The notes under the pieces are model-generated. The model saw only the letters and a program-made list of their open reading frames with translations, did no database searches and was not told the DNA's origin. Positions 1 through 7,960 of a DNA stretch of 11,268 nt are shown here, piece by piece (the first letter of the stretch is position 1; every line of letters starts with the position of its first letter). The position numbers and the translations under genes were made by a program. The DNA is from DATJSJ01 sp035504175 (GTDB lineage Bacteria; Pseudomonadota; Alphaproteobacteria; Acetobacterales; Acetobacteraceae), in NCBI GenBank assembly GCA_035504175.1, contig DATJSJ010000242.1, positions 1-11,268 of the forward strand, in the 5' to 3' direction.

Positions 1-7
1 AAGGGGT

Positions 8-51
8 GCAGGGGACGACTGTCCCCTGCCGGGTCCAGGGCGGAGCCCTGG
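8..51 (+). repeat. Two tandem hairpins upstream of udh (intergenic repeat or terminator of an upstream gene)
   Basis: The first hairpin is a perfect 9-bp stem, positions 8-16 pairing with 21-29, around a GACT loop. The second is a perfect 7-bp stem, CCAGGGC at 35-41 pairing with GCCCTGG at 45-51, around GGA. No clean T-run follows either stem, so this is not a textbook intrinsic terminator. GC-rich dyads of the GGAGCCC type are, from memory, frequent between genes of Acetobacteraceae and relatives, so a dispersed repeat is equally likely. It ends 22 bases before the udh start and could also lie in its 5' leader. Confidence 0.5.
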
Positions 52-73
52 CCTTCCTTGGGAGACCCAGTCC

Positions 74-898
74 ATGCACCATCCCGTCCTGCTCACCGGC
101 GCCTCCGGCGCGCTCGGCCGCCACCTCGCCCGCACTCTCGCCGAGGCCGGCTGGACCCTGCGCCTCACCGACATCGCGCCCTTCCCCGACCCGATGCCAC
201 AGCGCGCCACCTTCACCCGCGCCGATCTCGAGGACGGCGTCGCCATCCTGCGCATTGCGGAAGGCTGCCGGCTGATCCTGCATTTCGGGGGCACGTCGAT
301 CTCGCGTCCGTTCGAGGAGGTGATCGGGCCGAACCTCCGCGGGCTCTACCATGTGTACGAAGCCGCCCGGCGCGAGCGGGCGCGCGTCGTCTTCGCCTCC
401 TCCAACCACGCGATCGGCTTTCATCCGCGCAGCGAGCCGCTGGACGACGACTGTGCGTTGCGTCCCGACTCCTATTACGGACTCTCGAAGGCGTATGGCG
501 AGTTGATGGGCCGGCTCTACTGGGACAAGCACGGGGTGGAAAGCGTGCTCGTGCGCATCGGGTCCTGTTTCCCGGAGCCGAGCAATGCGCGGACGCTGTC
601 GACCTGGCTCTCCTATGCCGACCTGACGCGCATGATGCTCGCCTGCGGCACGGCCGAACGCGTCGGCTATTCGGTGATCTGGGGCGCATCGGACAATGCG
701 CGCAGCTTCTGGCGACACGACGCGCGCGAGACGATCGGCTGGAAGCCGCAGGACAGCGCCGACGGATTCGCCGGCCGCGTCGGCAACCTGGTCAGCGCCG
801 ATCCGGTGGAGGAGCGCTATCAGGGCGGCGCCTACGCGGCGGAGGAGTATTCCCGCGACGATGCCGGTCCGGGCGCGGCGGCGACGACGCCGGCGTGA
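74..898 (+). CDS. udh: Uronate dehydrogenase-like NAD-dependent epimerase/dehydratase-family enzyme
   Basis: This is an extended short-chain dehydrogenase, 274 residues, probably a cytosolic uronate dehydrogenase (EC 1.1.1.203) oxidising galacturonate or glucuronate to the aldarolactone with NAD+. The N-terminal Rossmann motif TGASGALG has glycines at 9, 12 and 15, and Asp33 ends the second strand as in NAD-preferring enzymes. FASSNHAIG (107-115), the catalytic YxxxK pair Tyr135/Lys139, RIGSC (161-165) and NARTLSTW (171-178, with a candidate carboxylate-binding Arg173) match what I remember of Agrobacterium Udh (about 265 residues). The ATG at 74 follows GGGAGA at 60-65 with about 8 bases of spacing and puts the nucleotide fold at the N-terminus. 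The last ~12 residues are low-complexity Ala/Gly/Asp. The stop overlaps the next start (GTGA), implying coupled translation with yhaO. Family certain, substrate likely. Confidence 0.85.
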   Translation: MHHPVLLTGASGALGRHLARTLAEAGWTLRLTDIAPFPDPMPQRATFTRADLEDGVAILRIAEGCRLILHFGGTSISRPFEEVIGPNLRGLYHVYEAARRERARVVFASSNHAIGFHPRSEPLDDDCALRPDSYYGLSKAYGELMGRLYWDKHGVESVLVRIGSCFPEPSNARTLSTWLSYADLTRMMLACGTAERVGYSVIWGASDNARSFWRHDARETIGWKPQDSADGFAGRVGNLVSADPVEERYQGGAYAAEEYSRDDAGPGAAATTPA

Positions 899-2139
899 AG
901 TTCCTCCACGCCGCCGACATCCATCTCGACAGCCCGATGCAGGGCGTCTCGCGCCGGACGGACGCGCCGGTCGAGGCGCTGCGCGACTGCACCCGCCGGG
1001 CGCTGACCGGCCTGGTCGATCTGGCGATCGAGGAGGACGTTGCCTGCCTCATCATCGCCGGCGATCTCTACGACGGCGACTGGAAGGACTACGGCACCGG
1101 CGTCTACTTCGCCCGCGAGATGCGGCGCCTTGGCGAGCGGCCGGTCTACGTCGTGCTCGGCAATCACGACGCCGCCTCGACCATCACCAAGGGGCTGAAG
1201 CTCAGCCTGCCGGCAAACGTGCACCTGTTCCCGACGCGCGGCTGCGAGACGGTCGATCTGCCGGCGCTCGGCCTGGCGATCCACGGTCGTTCCTTCGCCG
1301 AGCGGCACGTCACCGAGGACATGTCGGCGGGCTTCGCGCCGCCGCTTGCCGGCCGGCTGAACATCGGCGTGCTGCACACGTCCTGCGAGAACCTCGAGCA
1401 CGAGCGATACGCGCCCTGCACGGCGGCGGGCCTCGCTGCGCGGGGCTACCAGTACTGGGCACTCGGCCACGTGCATGAGCGGGCGGAACTGTCCGAGACG
1501 CCGCGCATCGTGTTTCCGGGCAATCTGCAGGGCCGCAATCCGCGGGAGACCGGCATCAAGGGTGCCAGCCTGGTGCATGTCGAGGACGGCGCGATCGCGC
1601 GCGTCGAGCATCGCGCCGTCGACGTGCTGCGCTGGGCGGCGGTCGCGGTCGATCTCGATGGCGCCGACGGTGCGGCGGCTCTGCGCGAACGCGCCGCGGC
1701 GGCGCTCGCGACGGCGGCCACGGCCGCCGAGGACCGGCTGCTCGCGGCGCGCGTGACGCTTGCCGGGGAGACGCCGCTGCATCCGCGGCTGCTGGCCGAC
1801 GCCGCCTGGCTCGATGCCGAGCTGCGCCAGGTGGCGCCGGACGGCGTGTGGATCGAGAGGGTGCGGCTGCGCACCGCCGCGCCGCGCCGCGCGCCGGGCG
1901 AGGACGCGCTCTCCACCCTCCTTGCCGCCTTCGACGATGCGCTCGACGAGCCCGCGTTGGTCGCCGAGATGGAGAAGGAGCTGAACGCCCTCGTCGACCG
2001 GCTGCCGCACGGAGCCGAGGCCGCGGAGCTGCGCGACCTGGTCACGGGCGCGGGCCTGGCGGCGCTCGCGGCGGAGGCGCGCGCGCTGGTGTCGCACCGG
2101 CTGGCCGGGGATGCGGCCGAGGACGACGCCACGGCATGA
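895..2139 (+). CDS. yhaO: YhaO/SbcD-type metallophosphoesterase (DNA repair exonuclease subunit)
   Basis: This is a 414-residue calcineurin-like phosphoesterase of the SbcD/Mre11 superfamily, closest in size and partner to Bacillus YhaO (about 400 residues). All metal-binding motifs are visible: DIH (Asp8, His10), GDLYDGD (Asp57), GNHD (Asn90, His91), a lone His161 and GHVH (His192, His194), so a Mn-dependent nuclease active site is probably intact. The C-terminal ~180 residues are Ala-rich helices, expected to carry the ATPase-binding region. I chose the GTG at 895 because it puts the first metal motif at residue 8, as in the family. It overlaps the udh stop by 4 bases, has no obvious Shine-Dalgarno sequence, and is probably reached by translational coupling. 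The gene ends in an ATGA overlap with the ATPase gene, the usual nuclease-then-ATPase order. The DNA-processing role is inferred from the family; substrate unknown. Confidence 0.88.
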   Translation: MKFLHAADIHLDSPMQGVSRRTDAPVEALRDCTRRALTGLVDLAIEEDVACLIIAGDLYDGDWKDYGTGVYFAREMRRLGERPVYVVLGNHDAASTITKGLKLSLPANVHLFPTRGCETVDLPALGLAIHGRSFAERHVTEDMSAGFAPPLAGRLNIGVLHTSCENLEHERYAPCTAAGLAARGYQYWALGHVHERAELSETPRIVFPGNLQGRNPRETGIKGASLVHVEDGAIARVEHRAVDVLRWAAVAVDLDGADGAAALRERAAAALATAATAAEDRLLAARVTLAGETPLHPRLLADAAWLDAELRQVAPDGVWIERVRLRTAAPRRAPGEDALSTLLAAFDDALDEPALVAEMEKELNALVDRLPHGAEAAELRDLVTGAGLAALAAEARALVSHRLAGDAAEDDATA

Positions 2140-5100
2140 GAATTCGCCGGCTGGTGCTGGAGCGCTACGGCCCGTTCAGCGGCACCGAGATGGCATTTCC
2201 CGAGACGGCGCGGCTGCACGTGGTGCTGGGCCCGAACGAGGCCGGCAAAACCACCGCGCTCGCCGCCTTCGGCGATTTCCTGTTCGGTTTCCACGAGCGC
2301 AGCGGCGACAAGGCGTTCGGCTACGATCAGCGCGAGTTGCGGGTCGGCGCGGAGATCGCCGGGCGTGACGGAACGACGATGGTGCTGGTGCGGCGCAAGG
2401 GCCGGCAGAACACGCTGCTCGGCCCCGACGGCACCCCGGCCGGCGACGGTGCGCTCGACCGGCTGCGCGGCACCGCCGACCGGCGTCTGTTCGAGACCAT
2501 GTTCGGCCTCACCGGTGACCGGCTGCGCAAGGGCGGTGCGGCCATGCTGCAGGAGCGCGGCAGTCTGACCGAGACCTTGGCCCAGGCCGGAGCCGGGCTG
2601 GAGGGAATCGGCCCGCTGCTGCGCGCATTGGAAGCGGAGGCGCGCGCGCTGTACACGCCGCGCCGCAGCGCCACGCTGCCCTTCTACGCCGCGGAGACGG
2701 CGTACAAGGAGGCGACGCGAATTGCCACCCAGGCCAGTCTGAAGGCTGAAACCTGGCAGAGCCTGCGTCGGCAACTCGGCGATGCCGAGACGGCGCTAGA
2801 GACGGCGCGGGGCCGGCACGAGGAGCTGCGCCGCGAGCAGTCCCGGCTGTCGCGCCTGCTGCGCACGCTGCCGGTGCTGCAGGCGTTGCGCGAGGCGGAG
2901 GCGGAGCTGGCGGGACTGGCCGATGCCGCACGCCTCGGCGCGGACGCGGCGGCGCGGCGGGTCGAGGCGGTGCGGCAGCAGGCGAGCGCCGGCCAGAGCC
3001 TGCATGAGGTGCATCGCCGGCTGGCCGACATCGCCGGGCAGATCGAGGCCCTGCCTGCGCCGGCGGACGTGCTGCAGCGTCGCGAGGAGATCGAGGCGCT
3101 GCGGGCCGAGCTCGCGGTCCGGCGCAAGGAGCAGCTCGACCTGCCCAGGGTGCGCCAGGATCTGCACCGTGCGGAGGCAGCGGTCGCCGAGGCCGCCCGC
3201 CAGCTCGGGCTCGACCTGGATCCGGTGGAAGCCGTGGCCGCGTTGCCGCCGGCCATGGCGCAGGAGCGGGCGCAGGCGCTGATCCGCGGCGCCGGCGGCG
3301 TCGCGCAGCAGGTGACCTCTGCCCGGCAGGCCTGCACGCGCATCGACCCCAAGCTGGCGGAGGCGCGCGAGGCGCTGGCGGCGCTGCCGCCACCGGCCGA
3401 GACCGGCCCGCTGCGCCAGGCCCTGGTCGCGATCCGCCGCCAGGGCGACGTCGAGGCGGCACTGGACGAGGCGCGACATGCGCGGGAGGCGGCGGAGCGC
3501 GAGGCCGCGTCGGCACTCGCCGCCCTGCCGCTCTGGTCCGCAGGGGTTGCGGCGCTGGCCGACGCGCCAATGCCCGGCGAGGCGACCATCCGCCGTCTCG
3601 AGAGGGCGTTGCAGGCAGGGGCAGACGCCTGCCGGGCGCAGGAGGAGGAGATCCGGCGCCTCGAAGCAACGCTGGCGCAGGAGCAGCGCGGGCTGGCGGA
3701 TCTGAGCCGTGGCGGCGTGCTGCCCACGGCGGAGGCGATCGGCGCGGCGCGCCGGGAGCGCGACGCAGCCTGGCGCCGGTTCCGCGCCGCCGCGCTGGGG
3801 GAGATGCCGGCGCCGGAAGCGGCGATGGCCGGGCATGTCGAACACCTGATCGCCCAGGCCGACGCTCTGTCCGACCGGCGCACGGAGGTCGGTGAACGCG
3901 TCGTGCGCTATGAGGCCGGCGAGGCCCGCTGCCGCGATCTCGTCGCGCAGCGCGAGGCGGCGGTCACGGCACTCGACGCGGCGCGACAGGGCCAGGCGGC
4001 CGCCGAGGCCGCCTGGTGCGAGGCCTGGCAGCCGGCCCTGCTCACCCCGCTGCCGCCGGCAGAGATGCGCGCCTGGCTGGCGCAGCGGGATTCCGTGCTG
4101 GAGCGGTGGCGGCAGGCGGATGCGGCGCGCCGGCACGAGCAGGGGCGCCGCGACGCACTCGACCGCATCGCCAGGACGCTGCGCAACCTGCTGCCGGAGG
4201 CGCCCGAGCTCGGCGCCGCCGCCCTGCTGGCCCATGCCGAGGCGACGCTGGAGACGATGGAAGCCGCGTCGCGACGGCACCGCGATGCAAGCGAAGCCCT
4301 GGCACGGCTGACGGAGGAGCACGGGCGCGTCGCCCGCGACCGCGAGGAGGCGGAGGCGCAGCAGGCGGAGTGGAAACAGCACTGGAGCGAGGCCTTGGCC
4401 GCGCTGCACGTGCCGGCCGACGCGACGCCCGAGGCGGCGGAGCGCGCCCTCGGGCACTGGTCGGCGATCCGGGCCGAGGCCAAGGAACTCGCCACCCAGC
4501 GCAGGCGCGTCGCGGAGATGGAAGCCTCGATTGCGGCGTTCGACCGGGCGGCCCGCGCCTGCGTCGAAGCGGTCGCCCCGGATCTCGCCGGCGCCGATGC
4601 TTTCGCCGCCGCGGCGACGCTGCACGCCAGGCTGGCGGAGGCGCTGGAGATCGAGCGGCGCCGGCGCGAGCTGGAGGCCAGCCTGACGACGGAGCAGGCG
4701 GCGGAGCGCAAGGCAGCCGATGGCGTGCGCCGCGCCGGCGAGGTGCTGACCGGGCTGCGTGCGGAGGCGCGGCTGCCGGCCGAAGCGCCGGACGAGGCGC
4801 TGGAGGCGGCGATCAGCCGCGCCGGCTGGCGCGACGCGCTCGAAGCGTCGATCGGCAAGCTGCACGAGCAGTTGCGCGAGGTGGGAGACGGCCGCGCGGC
4901 GGACGCGCTCGTGGCGGAGGCCGCGGGCGCCGACCCGGACGCGATCCGCGCCGCGCTGGACGCGGCGGCGGAAGAGCAGCGGGCGATCGTCGAGCAGCTC
5001 GGCCTGCTCGGCGAGGAGCGGCAGAAGGCCGAAACGCACCTGGCCGACGCCGAGGCGGGCGGCGGCGCGGCCGCGGCCGAGCAGGCGCGCCGCGACGCCG

Positions 5101-5609
5101 TGGCCACCATGGCGGAGGCGGCGCGCGACTATGCGAGGTTGCGCGTCGCCGAGGTGCTGCTGCGCCGGGGCCTGGAACGCTACCGCCAGCAGCAGCAGGA
5201 CCCGCTGCTGCGCCGCGCCGGCGCGCATTTCGCGGCACTGACCGCCGGGCGCTATGCCGGGCTGCTGGCAAGCTTCGACGAGCGCGACCGCGCCGTGCTG
5301 GCGGCACGGCTCGCATCGGGCGGCGAGCTGCCGGTGGAGGCGCTGAGCGAGGGCACGCGCGACCAGCTCTTCCTCGCCCTGCGCGTCGCCGCGATCGAGC
5401 AATATGCCGCCGCGGCCGAGCCGCTGCCCTTCATCGGCGACGATCTCCTGGTGCATTTCGACGACGCCCGGGCGGCGGCCGGGCTGCGGCTGCTGGCGAC
5501 GCTCGGGCAGACGACGCAGGCGATCCTGTTCACCCACCACGACCACCTCGCGGCATTGGCCGAGGCGGTCGAGGGGGTGGCGGTGCATCGGCTGCCGGCG
5601 CCCGCCTGA
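2136..5609 (+). CDS. yhaN: YhaN/SbcC-type coiled-coil AAA ATPase
   Basis: This 1157-residue SMC/Rad50-like ATPase is the presumed partner of the upstream nuclease. The N-terminal lobe has Walker A GPNEAGKT (32-39). The C-terminal lobe has an ABC-type signature LSEGTRDQLFLAL from residue 1070, a Walker B-like FIGDD (1099-1103) followed by FDD (1108-1110), and a switch histidine in FTHHDH near the end. Between about residues 190 and 1030 lies a long Ala/Glu/Arg-rich region expected to form antiparallel coiled coils. I find no CxxC in it, so the zinc hook that dimerises Rad50/SbcC is absent, as in YhaN-type proteins. It is longer than Bacillus YhaN (roughly 960 residues from memory). The ATG at 2136 overlaps the yhaO stop (ATGA) and gives the family-typical N-terminus. 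By analogy the complex would process DNA ends or structures on the nucleoid; defence or repair roles cannot be told apart here. Confidence 0.87.
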   Translation: MRIRRLVLERYGPFSGTEMAFPETARLHVVLGPNEAGKTTALAAFGDFLFGFHERSGDKAFGYDQRELRVGAEIAGRDGTTMVLVRRKGRQNTLLGPDGTPAGDGALDRLRGTADRRLFETMFGLTGDRLRKGGAAMLQERGSLTETLAQAGAGLEGIGPLLRALEAEARALYTPRRSATLPFYAAETAYKEATRIATQASLKAETWQSLRRQLGDAETALETARGRHEELRREQSRLSRLLRTLPVLQALREAEAELAGLADAARLGADAAARRVEAVRQQASAGQSLHEVHRRLADIAGQIEALPAPADVLQRREEIEALRAELAVRRKEQLDLPRVRQDLHRAEAAVAEAARQLGLDLDPVEAVAALPPAMAQERAQALIRGAGGVAQQVTSARQACTRIDPKLAEAREALAALPPPAETGPLRQALVAIRRQGDVEAALDEARHAREAAEREAASALAALPLWSAGVAALADAPMPGEATIRRLERALQAGADACRAQEEEIRRLEATLAQEQRGLADLSRGGVLPTAEAIGAARRERDAAWRRFRAAALGEMPAPEAAMAGHVEHLIAQADALSDRRTEVGERVVRYEAGEARCRDLVAQREAAVTALDAARQGQAAAEAAWCEAWQPALLTPLPPAEMRAWLAQRDSVLERWRQADAARRHEQGRRDALDRIARTLRNLLPEAPELGAAALLAHAEATLETMEAASRRHRDASEALARLTEEHGRVARDREEAEAQQAEWKQHWSEALAALHVPADATPEAAERALGHWSAIRAEAKELATQRRRVAEMEASIAAFDRAARACVEAVAPDLAGADAFAAAATLHARLAEALEIERRRRELEASLTTEQAAERKAADGVRRAGEVLTGLRAEARLPAEAPDEALEAAISRAGWRDALEASIGKLHEQLREVGDGRAADALVAEAAGADPDAIRAALDAAAEEQRAIVEQLGLLGEERQKAETHLADAEAGGGAAAAEQARRDAVATMAEAARDYARLRVAEVLLRRGLERYRQQQQDPLLRRAGAHFAALTAGRYAGLLASFDERDRAVLAARLASGGELPVEALSEGTRDQLFLALRVAAIEQYAAAAEPLPFIGDDLLVHFDDARAAAGLRLLATLGQTTQAILFTHHDHLAALAEAVEGVAVHRLPAPA

Positions 5610-5677
5610 CCAGGCGCGCCGCCCGGCGACTGCGGTTCTGGCCCGTTGCGCCGGCCGGCCCGCGCTGCCGTGCGCCC

Positions 5678-6550
5678 CTACTGGTCGGCGAACCGGTGCA
5701 CCGCGACGCCGCCGACCGCGACCGGCATGCGGAACAGGCCGCCCAGCGCGGGATGGTCCTGCTTCGCCGCCTCCGTCTGCCCGTCCCGCGTCGAGGTCAC
5801 GTACAGCATGCCGGCGGCGAAGCAGGGCATGGTCGGGGTCGGCACCGGAAATTCGTGGCTCTCCAGCAGCGTGCCGGTGGGCGAGTAGCGGTTGACGCGG
5901 CTCGCGAAGTTGCCGGCCGACCAGTAGGTGCCCTGGATGTCGCAGGCGCCGCCGTCGGGATGGCCCTCGCGCTCGCCATCGGGGCTGGCGATGCGCCGCC
6001 GGCCGGCGATGCGTCCGGTCGCCGCGTCGAAGTCCCAGGCATCGATGCGGAGTTGCTGGCTGTCGGAATGGAACATGGTGCGGTCGTCATGCGACCAGGC
6101 GAGGCCGTTGGTGATCGTGTAGCCGTCGGCCTTGCGCTCCATCCTGCCGTCCGGCGTGACGCGGTAGAGATTGGCGCTGGGATGCTTGTGCGCCGTGTCG
6201 TCCTGGGTGCCGACCCAGAAACAGCCATCCGGGCCGACCTTGCCGTCGTTCAGCCGGTTGCCCGGCGGCTCGTCGATGTCGTCGGTCAGGCGCTCGAGCC
6301 GGCCGGTGCGCGGATCGAACAGCCCGACATAGCGGCGCAGGGCCACCACCAGCCGACCGGACCGGCACAGCCCGAAGCTCGCCACCAGGTCCGCGACCTG
6401 CCAGGAACCGCGCGCCCCGTTGGCGACCGCATAGTGATGGATCCTGCCGTGCGGAATGTCGGCGAACAGCACCTCGCCGGCCGCGGCGTCCCAGACCGGC
6501 GACTCGCCGATGCCGCATTTCAGGTCCCAGACCAGCTCGAACCCCGCCAT
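5678..6550 (-). CDS. SMP-30/gluconolactonase/LRE-family lactonase
   Basis: This is a 290-residue six-bladed beta-propeller hydrolase of the SMP-30/gluconolactonase family, which opens sugar-acid lactones using a divalent metal. The metal ligands are visible: Glu16 in GIGESPVWD, Asn148 in ITNGLAWS, and Asp199 in GHPDGGACD. NRLNDGKVGPDG (98-109) and MFHSDSQQLRIDAWDFD (159-175) are also family hallmarks. No signal peptide is seen, so it is probably cytosolic. I chose the ATG at 6550 because AAGGGGGA lies about 6 bases upstream on this strand and because the extra upstream Arg/Ala-rich codons look non-coding. It converges on yhaN (68-bp gap) and diverges from the amidase gene (65-bp gap). With udh nearby, an aldarolactone substrate is a reasonable inference; gluconolactone or another lactone is possible. 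Confidence 0.88.
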   Translation of the reverse strand: MAGFELVWDLKCGIGESPVWDAAAGEVLFADIPHGRIHHYAVANGARGSWQVADLVASFGLCRSGRLVVALRRYVGLFDPRTGRLERLTDDIDEPPGNRLNDGKVGPDGCFWVGTQDDTAHKHPSANLYRVTPDGRMERKADGYTITNGLAWSHDDRTMFHSDSQQLRIDAWDFDAATGRIAGRRRIASPDGEREGHPDGGACDIQGTYWSAGNFASRVNRYSPTGTLLESHEFPVPTPTMPCFAAGMLYVTSTRDGQTEAAKQDHPALGGLFRMPVAVGGVAVHRFADQ

Positions 6551-6555
6551 CGCAG

Positions 6556-6563
6556 TTCCCCCT
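6556..6563 (-). promoter_or_regulatory. Ribosome binding site of the SMP-30 lactonase gene
   Basis: On the minus strand the bases read AAGGGGGA, ending about 5 bases before the ATG at 6550. It is one of the clearest Shine-Dalgarno sequences in the window, and it decides the start against a longer in-frame alternative beginning near 6670. Confidence 0.6.
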
Positions 6564-6615
6564 TCGCGCGCCCCAAGGCTTGCACGGCCGCACGCCGTCG
6601 GGCGAGGCTTTGCCG

Positions 6616-7959
6616 ATGCAGACGCTGACCGAGCAGGCCGCCGCCCTCGACACCGGCCAGACCAGCGCACGCGCCCTTGTCGAGAACGTCCTGGCGCGGA
6701 TCGCCGATCCGGATGGCGAGGGCGGCCGTGCCTTCCTTACCGTGTATCGCGCGGCGGCGCCCGCGGTGGCCGAGGCGATGGATGTGCTCCGGCGCGCGCG
6801 CCGGGCGCCCGGCCCCTTCGCCGGCATCCCGGTCAGCCTCAAGGACCTGCTGGACGTGGCGGGCGAGGTCACCACGGCGGGATCGCGGGCGCTGGCCGAC
6901 GCGCCGGCCGCCGCCTCGCACGCGCCGGTGGTGCAACGCCTGCTCGCCGCGGGGTTCGTGCCGGTCGGCCGGACCAACATGACGGAGTTCGCCTATTCCG
7001 GGCTCGGTCTCAATCCGCACCATGGCACGCCGCGCGCGCCCTGGGATCGGGCAGCGGGCGGGCGGATTCCGGGCGGCTCCTCCTCCGGCGCCGCGGTCTC
7101 GGTCGCGGACGGGATGGCGACGGTCGCGATCGGCACCGACACCGGCGGCTCCTGCCGCATCCCGGCCGCCTGCTGCGGCATCGTCGGGTTCAAGCCGACG
7201 GCGCGACGGGTGCCGACCGAGGGCGTGCTGCCGCTGTCGCCGACGCTCGATTCGGTGGGGCCGCTGGCGCGGTCGGTCGCCGACTGTGCGCTGGTCGACG
7301 CGGTCCTGGCCGGCGAGGCGCCGCGCCCGCCGGCCGCCGCCGATCCCGGCCGGATCACGCTGGCCGTTCCGGACATGCTGTTCCTCGACGACCTGGAGGC
7401 GCCGGTCGCCGAGACGTTCGAACTTGCGGTCCGGCGCCTTGCCGGGGCGGGTATGCGCATCGTGCAGGCGCATTTCCCGGCGCTGGCGGTGTTGCGGGAG
7501 GTCAATGCCGGCGGCGGCATCAGCCCGCCCGAAGCTTTTGCCTGGCACCGCGACCTGCTGGCGCGGCGCGGCGCCGACTATGACCCGCGCGTCCGGGTGC
7601 GGATCGCGCGCGGCGGGGACGCGAGCGCCGCCGATTTCGCGGCTTTGCTCGCTGCCCGCAGCCGGATCCGCCGCGCCATGGATGCCGCGACCGCGCCCTA
7701 CGACGCGCTGCTTTCGCCCACCATCCCGATCCTGCCGCCGCGCATCGCCGATCTCGCCGATGACGCGGCCTATCTGCGCGCCAATGCGATGGTCCTGCGC
7801 AACACCTCGGTCGCCAATTTCCTCGACCGCTGCGCGATCAGCCTGCCCTGCCATGCACCGGGCGCGCCGCCGGTCGGGCTGATGCTGACCGGCGAGACGA
7901 TGGGCGATGCGCGGCTGTTCGCCGTCGCGGCGGCCGTCGAGCGCGCGCTGGCCGGGTGA
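6616..7959 (+). CDS. Amidase-signature (AS) family hydrolase
   Basis: This 447-residue enzyme hydrolyses an amide bond through the Ser-cisSer-Lys triad. Lys76 sits in PVSLKDLLD, the cis-serine is Ser155 in GGSSSGAA (153-160), and the nucleophile is Ser179 in GTDTGGSCRIPA; the 24-residue Ser-Ser spacing is the same as in fatty acid amide hydrolase. GFKPT (191-195) and the C-terminal VGLMLTGETMGDARL are further family marks. I prefer the ATG at 6616 (GAGG about 8 bases upstream) over a TTG at 6580, which would add 12 residues. No gatB or gatC is nearby, so a GatA role in tRNA amidation is unlikely; the substrate (amide, urea derivative or peptide amide) cannot be read from sequence. It diverges from the lactonase gene, and its stop lies one base from a permease relic on the other strand. 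Confidence 0.88.
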   Translation: MQTLTEQAAALDTGQTSARALVENVLARIADPDGEGGRAFLTVYRAAAPAVAEAMDVLRRARRAPGPFAGIPVSLKDLLDVAGEVTTAGSRALADAPAAASHAPVVQRLLAAGFVPVGRTNMTEFAYSGLGLNPHHGTPRAPWDRAAGGRIPGGSSSGAAVSVADGMATVAIGTDTGGSCRIPAACCGIVGFKPTARRVPTEGVLPLSPTLDSVGPLARSVADCALVDAVLAGEAPRPPAAADPGRITLAVPDMLFLDDLEAPVAETFELAVRRLAGAGMRIVQAHFPALAVLREVNAGGGISPPEAFAWHRDLLARRGADYDPRVRVRIARGGDASAADFAALLAARSRIRRAMDAATAPYDALLSPTIPILPPRIADLADDAAYLRANAMVLRNTSVANFLDRCAISLPCHAPGAPPVGLMLTGETMGDARLFAVAAAVERALAG

Positions 7960-7960
7960 G

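Noticed and set aside
2796..5588. A 930-codon open frame on the minus strand, antisense to yhaN
   Set aside because: Its translation is Arg/Gln/Leu-rich without any family motif. Long stop-free antisense frames are expected in GC-rich genes of this codon usage, and the plus-strand frame has both ATPase lobes.
5610..5677. A bidirectional terminator between the convergent yhaN and lactonase genes
   Set aside because: The 68 bp are GC-rich with only short imperfect dyads and no T-run on either strand.
6551..6615. A promoter pair in the 65-bp gap between the lactonase and amidase genes (TTGCAC at 6580)
   Set aside because: The TTGCAC is only about 30 bases from the amidase start and has no -10 box at proper spacing; I cannot support a promoter beyond position alone.
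4016..6628. An 870-codon plus-strand open frame running from inside yhaN across the convergent junction and over the lactonase gene
   Set aside because: It is Gly/Arg/Ala-rich and crosses two well-supported genes on different strands; it is a composition artefact.
6616..7959. Reading the amidase as GatA of the tRNA amidotransferase
   Set aside because: The triad is common to the whole amidase-signature family, no gatB or gatC lies nearby, and the flanks are catabolic genes.
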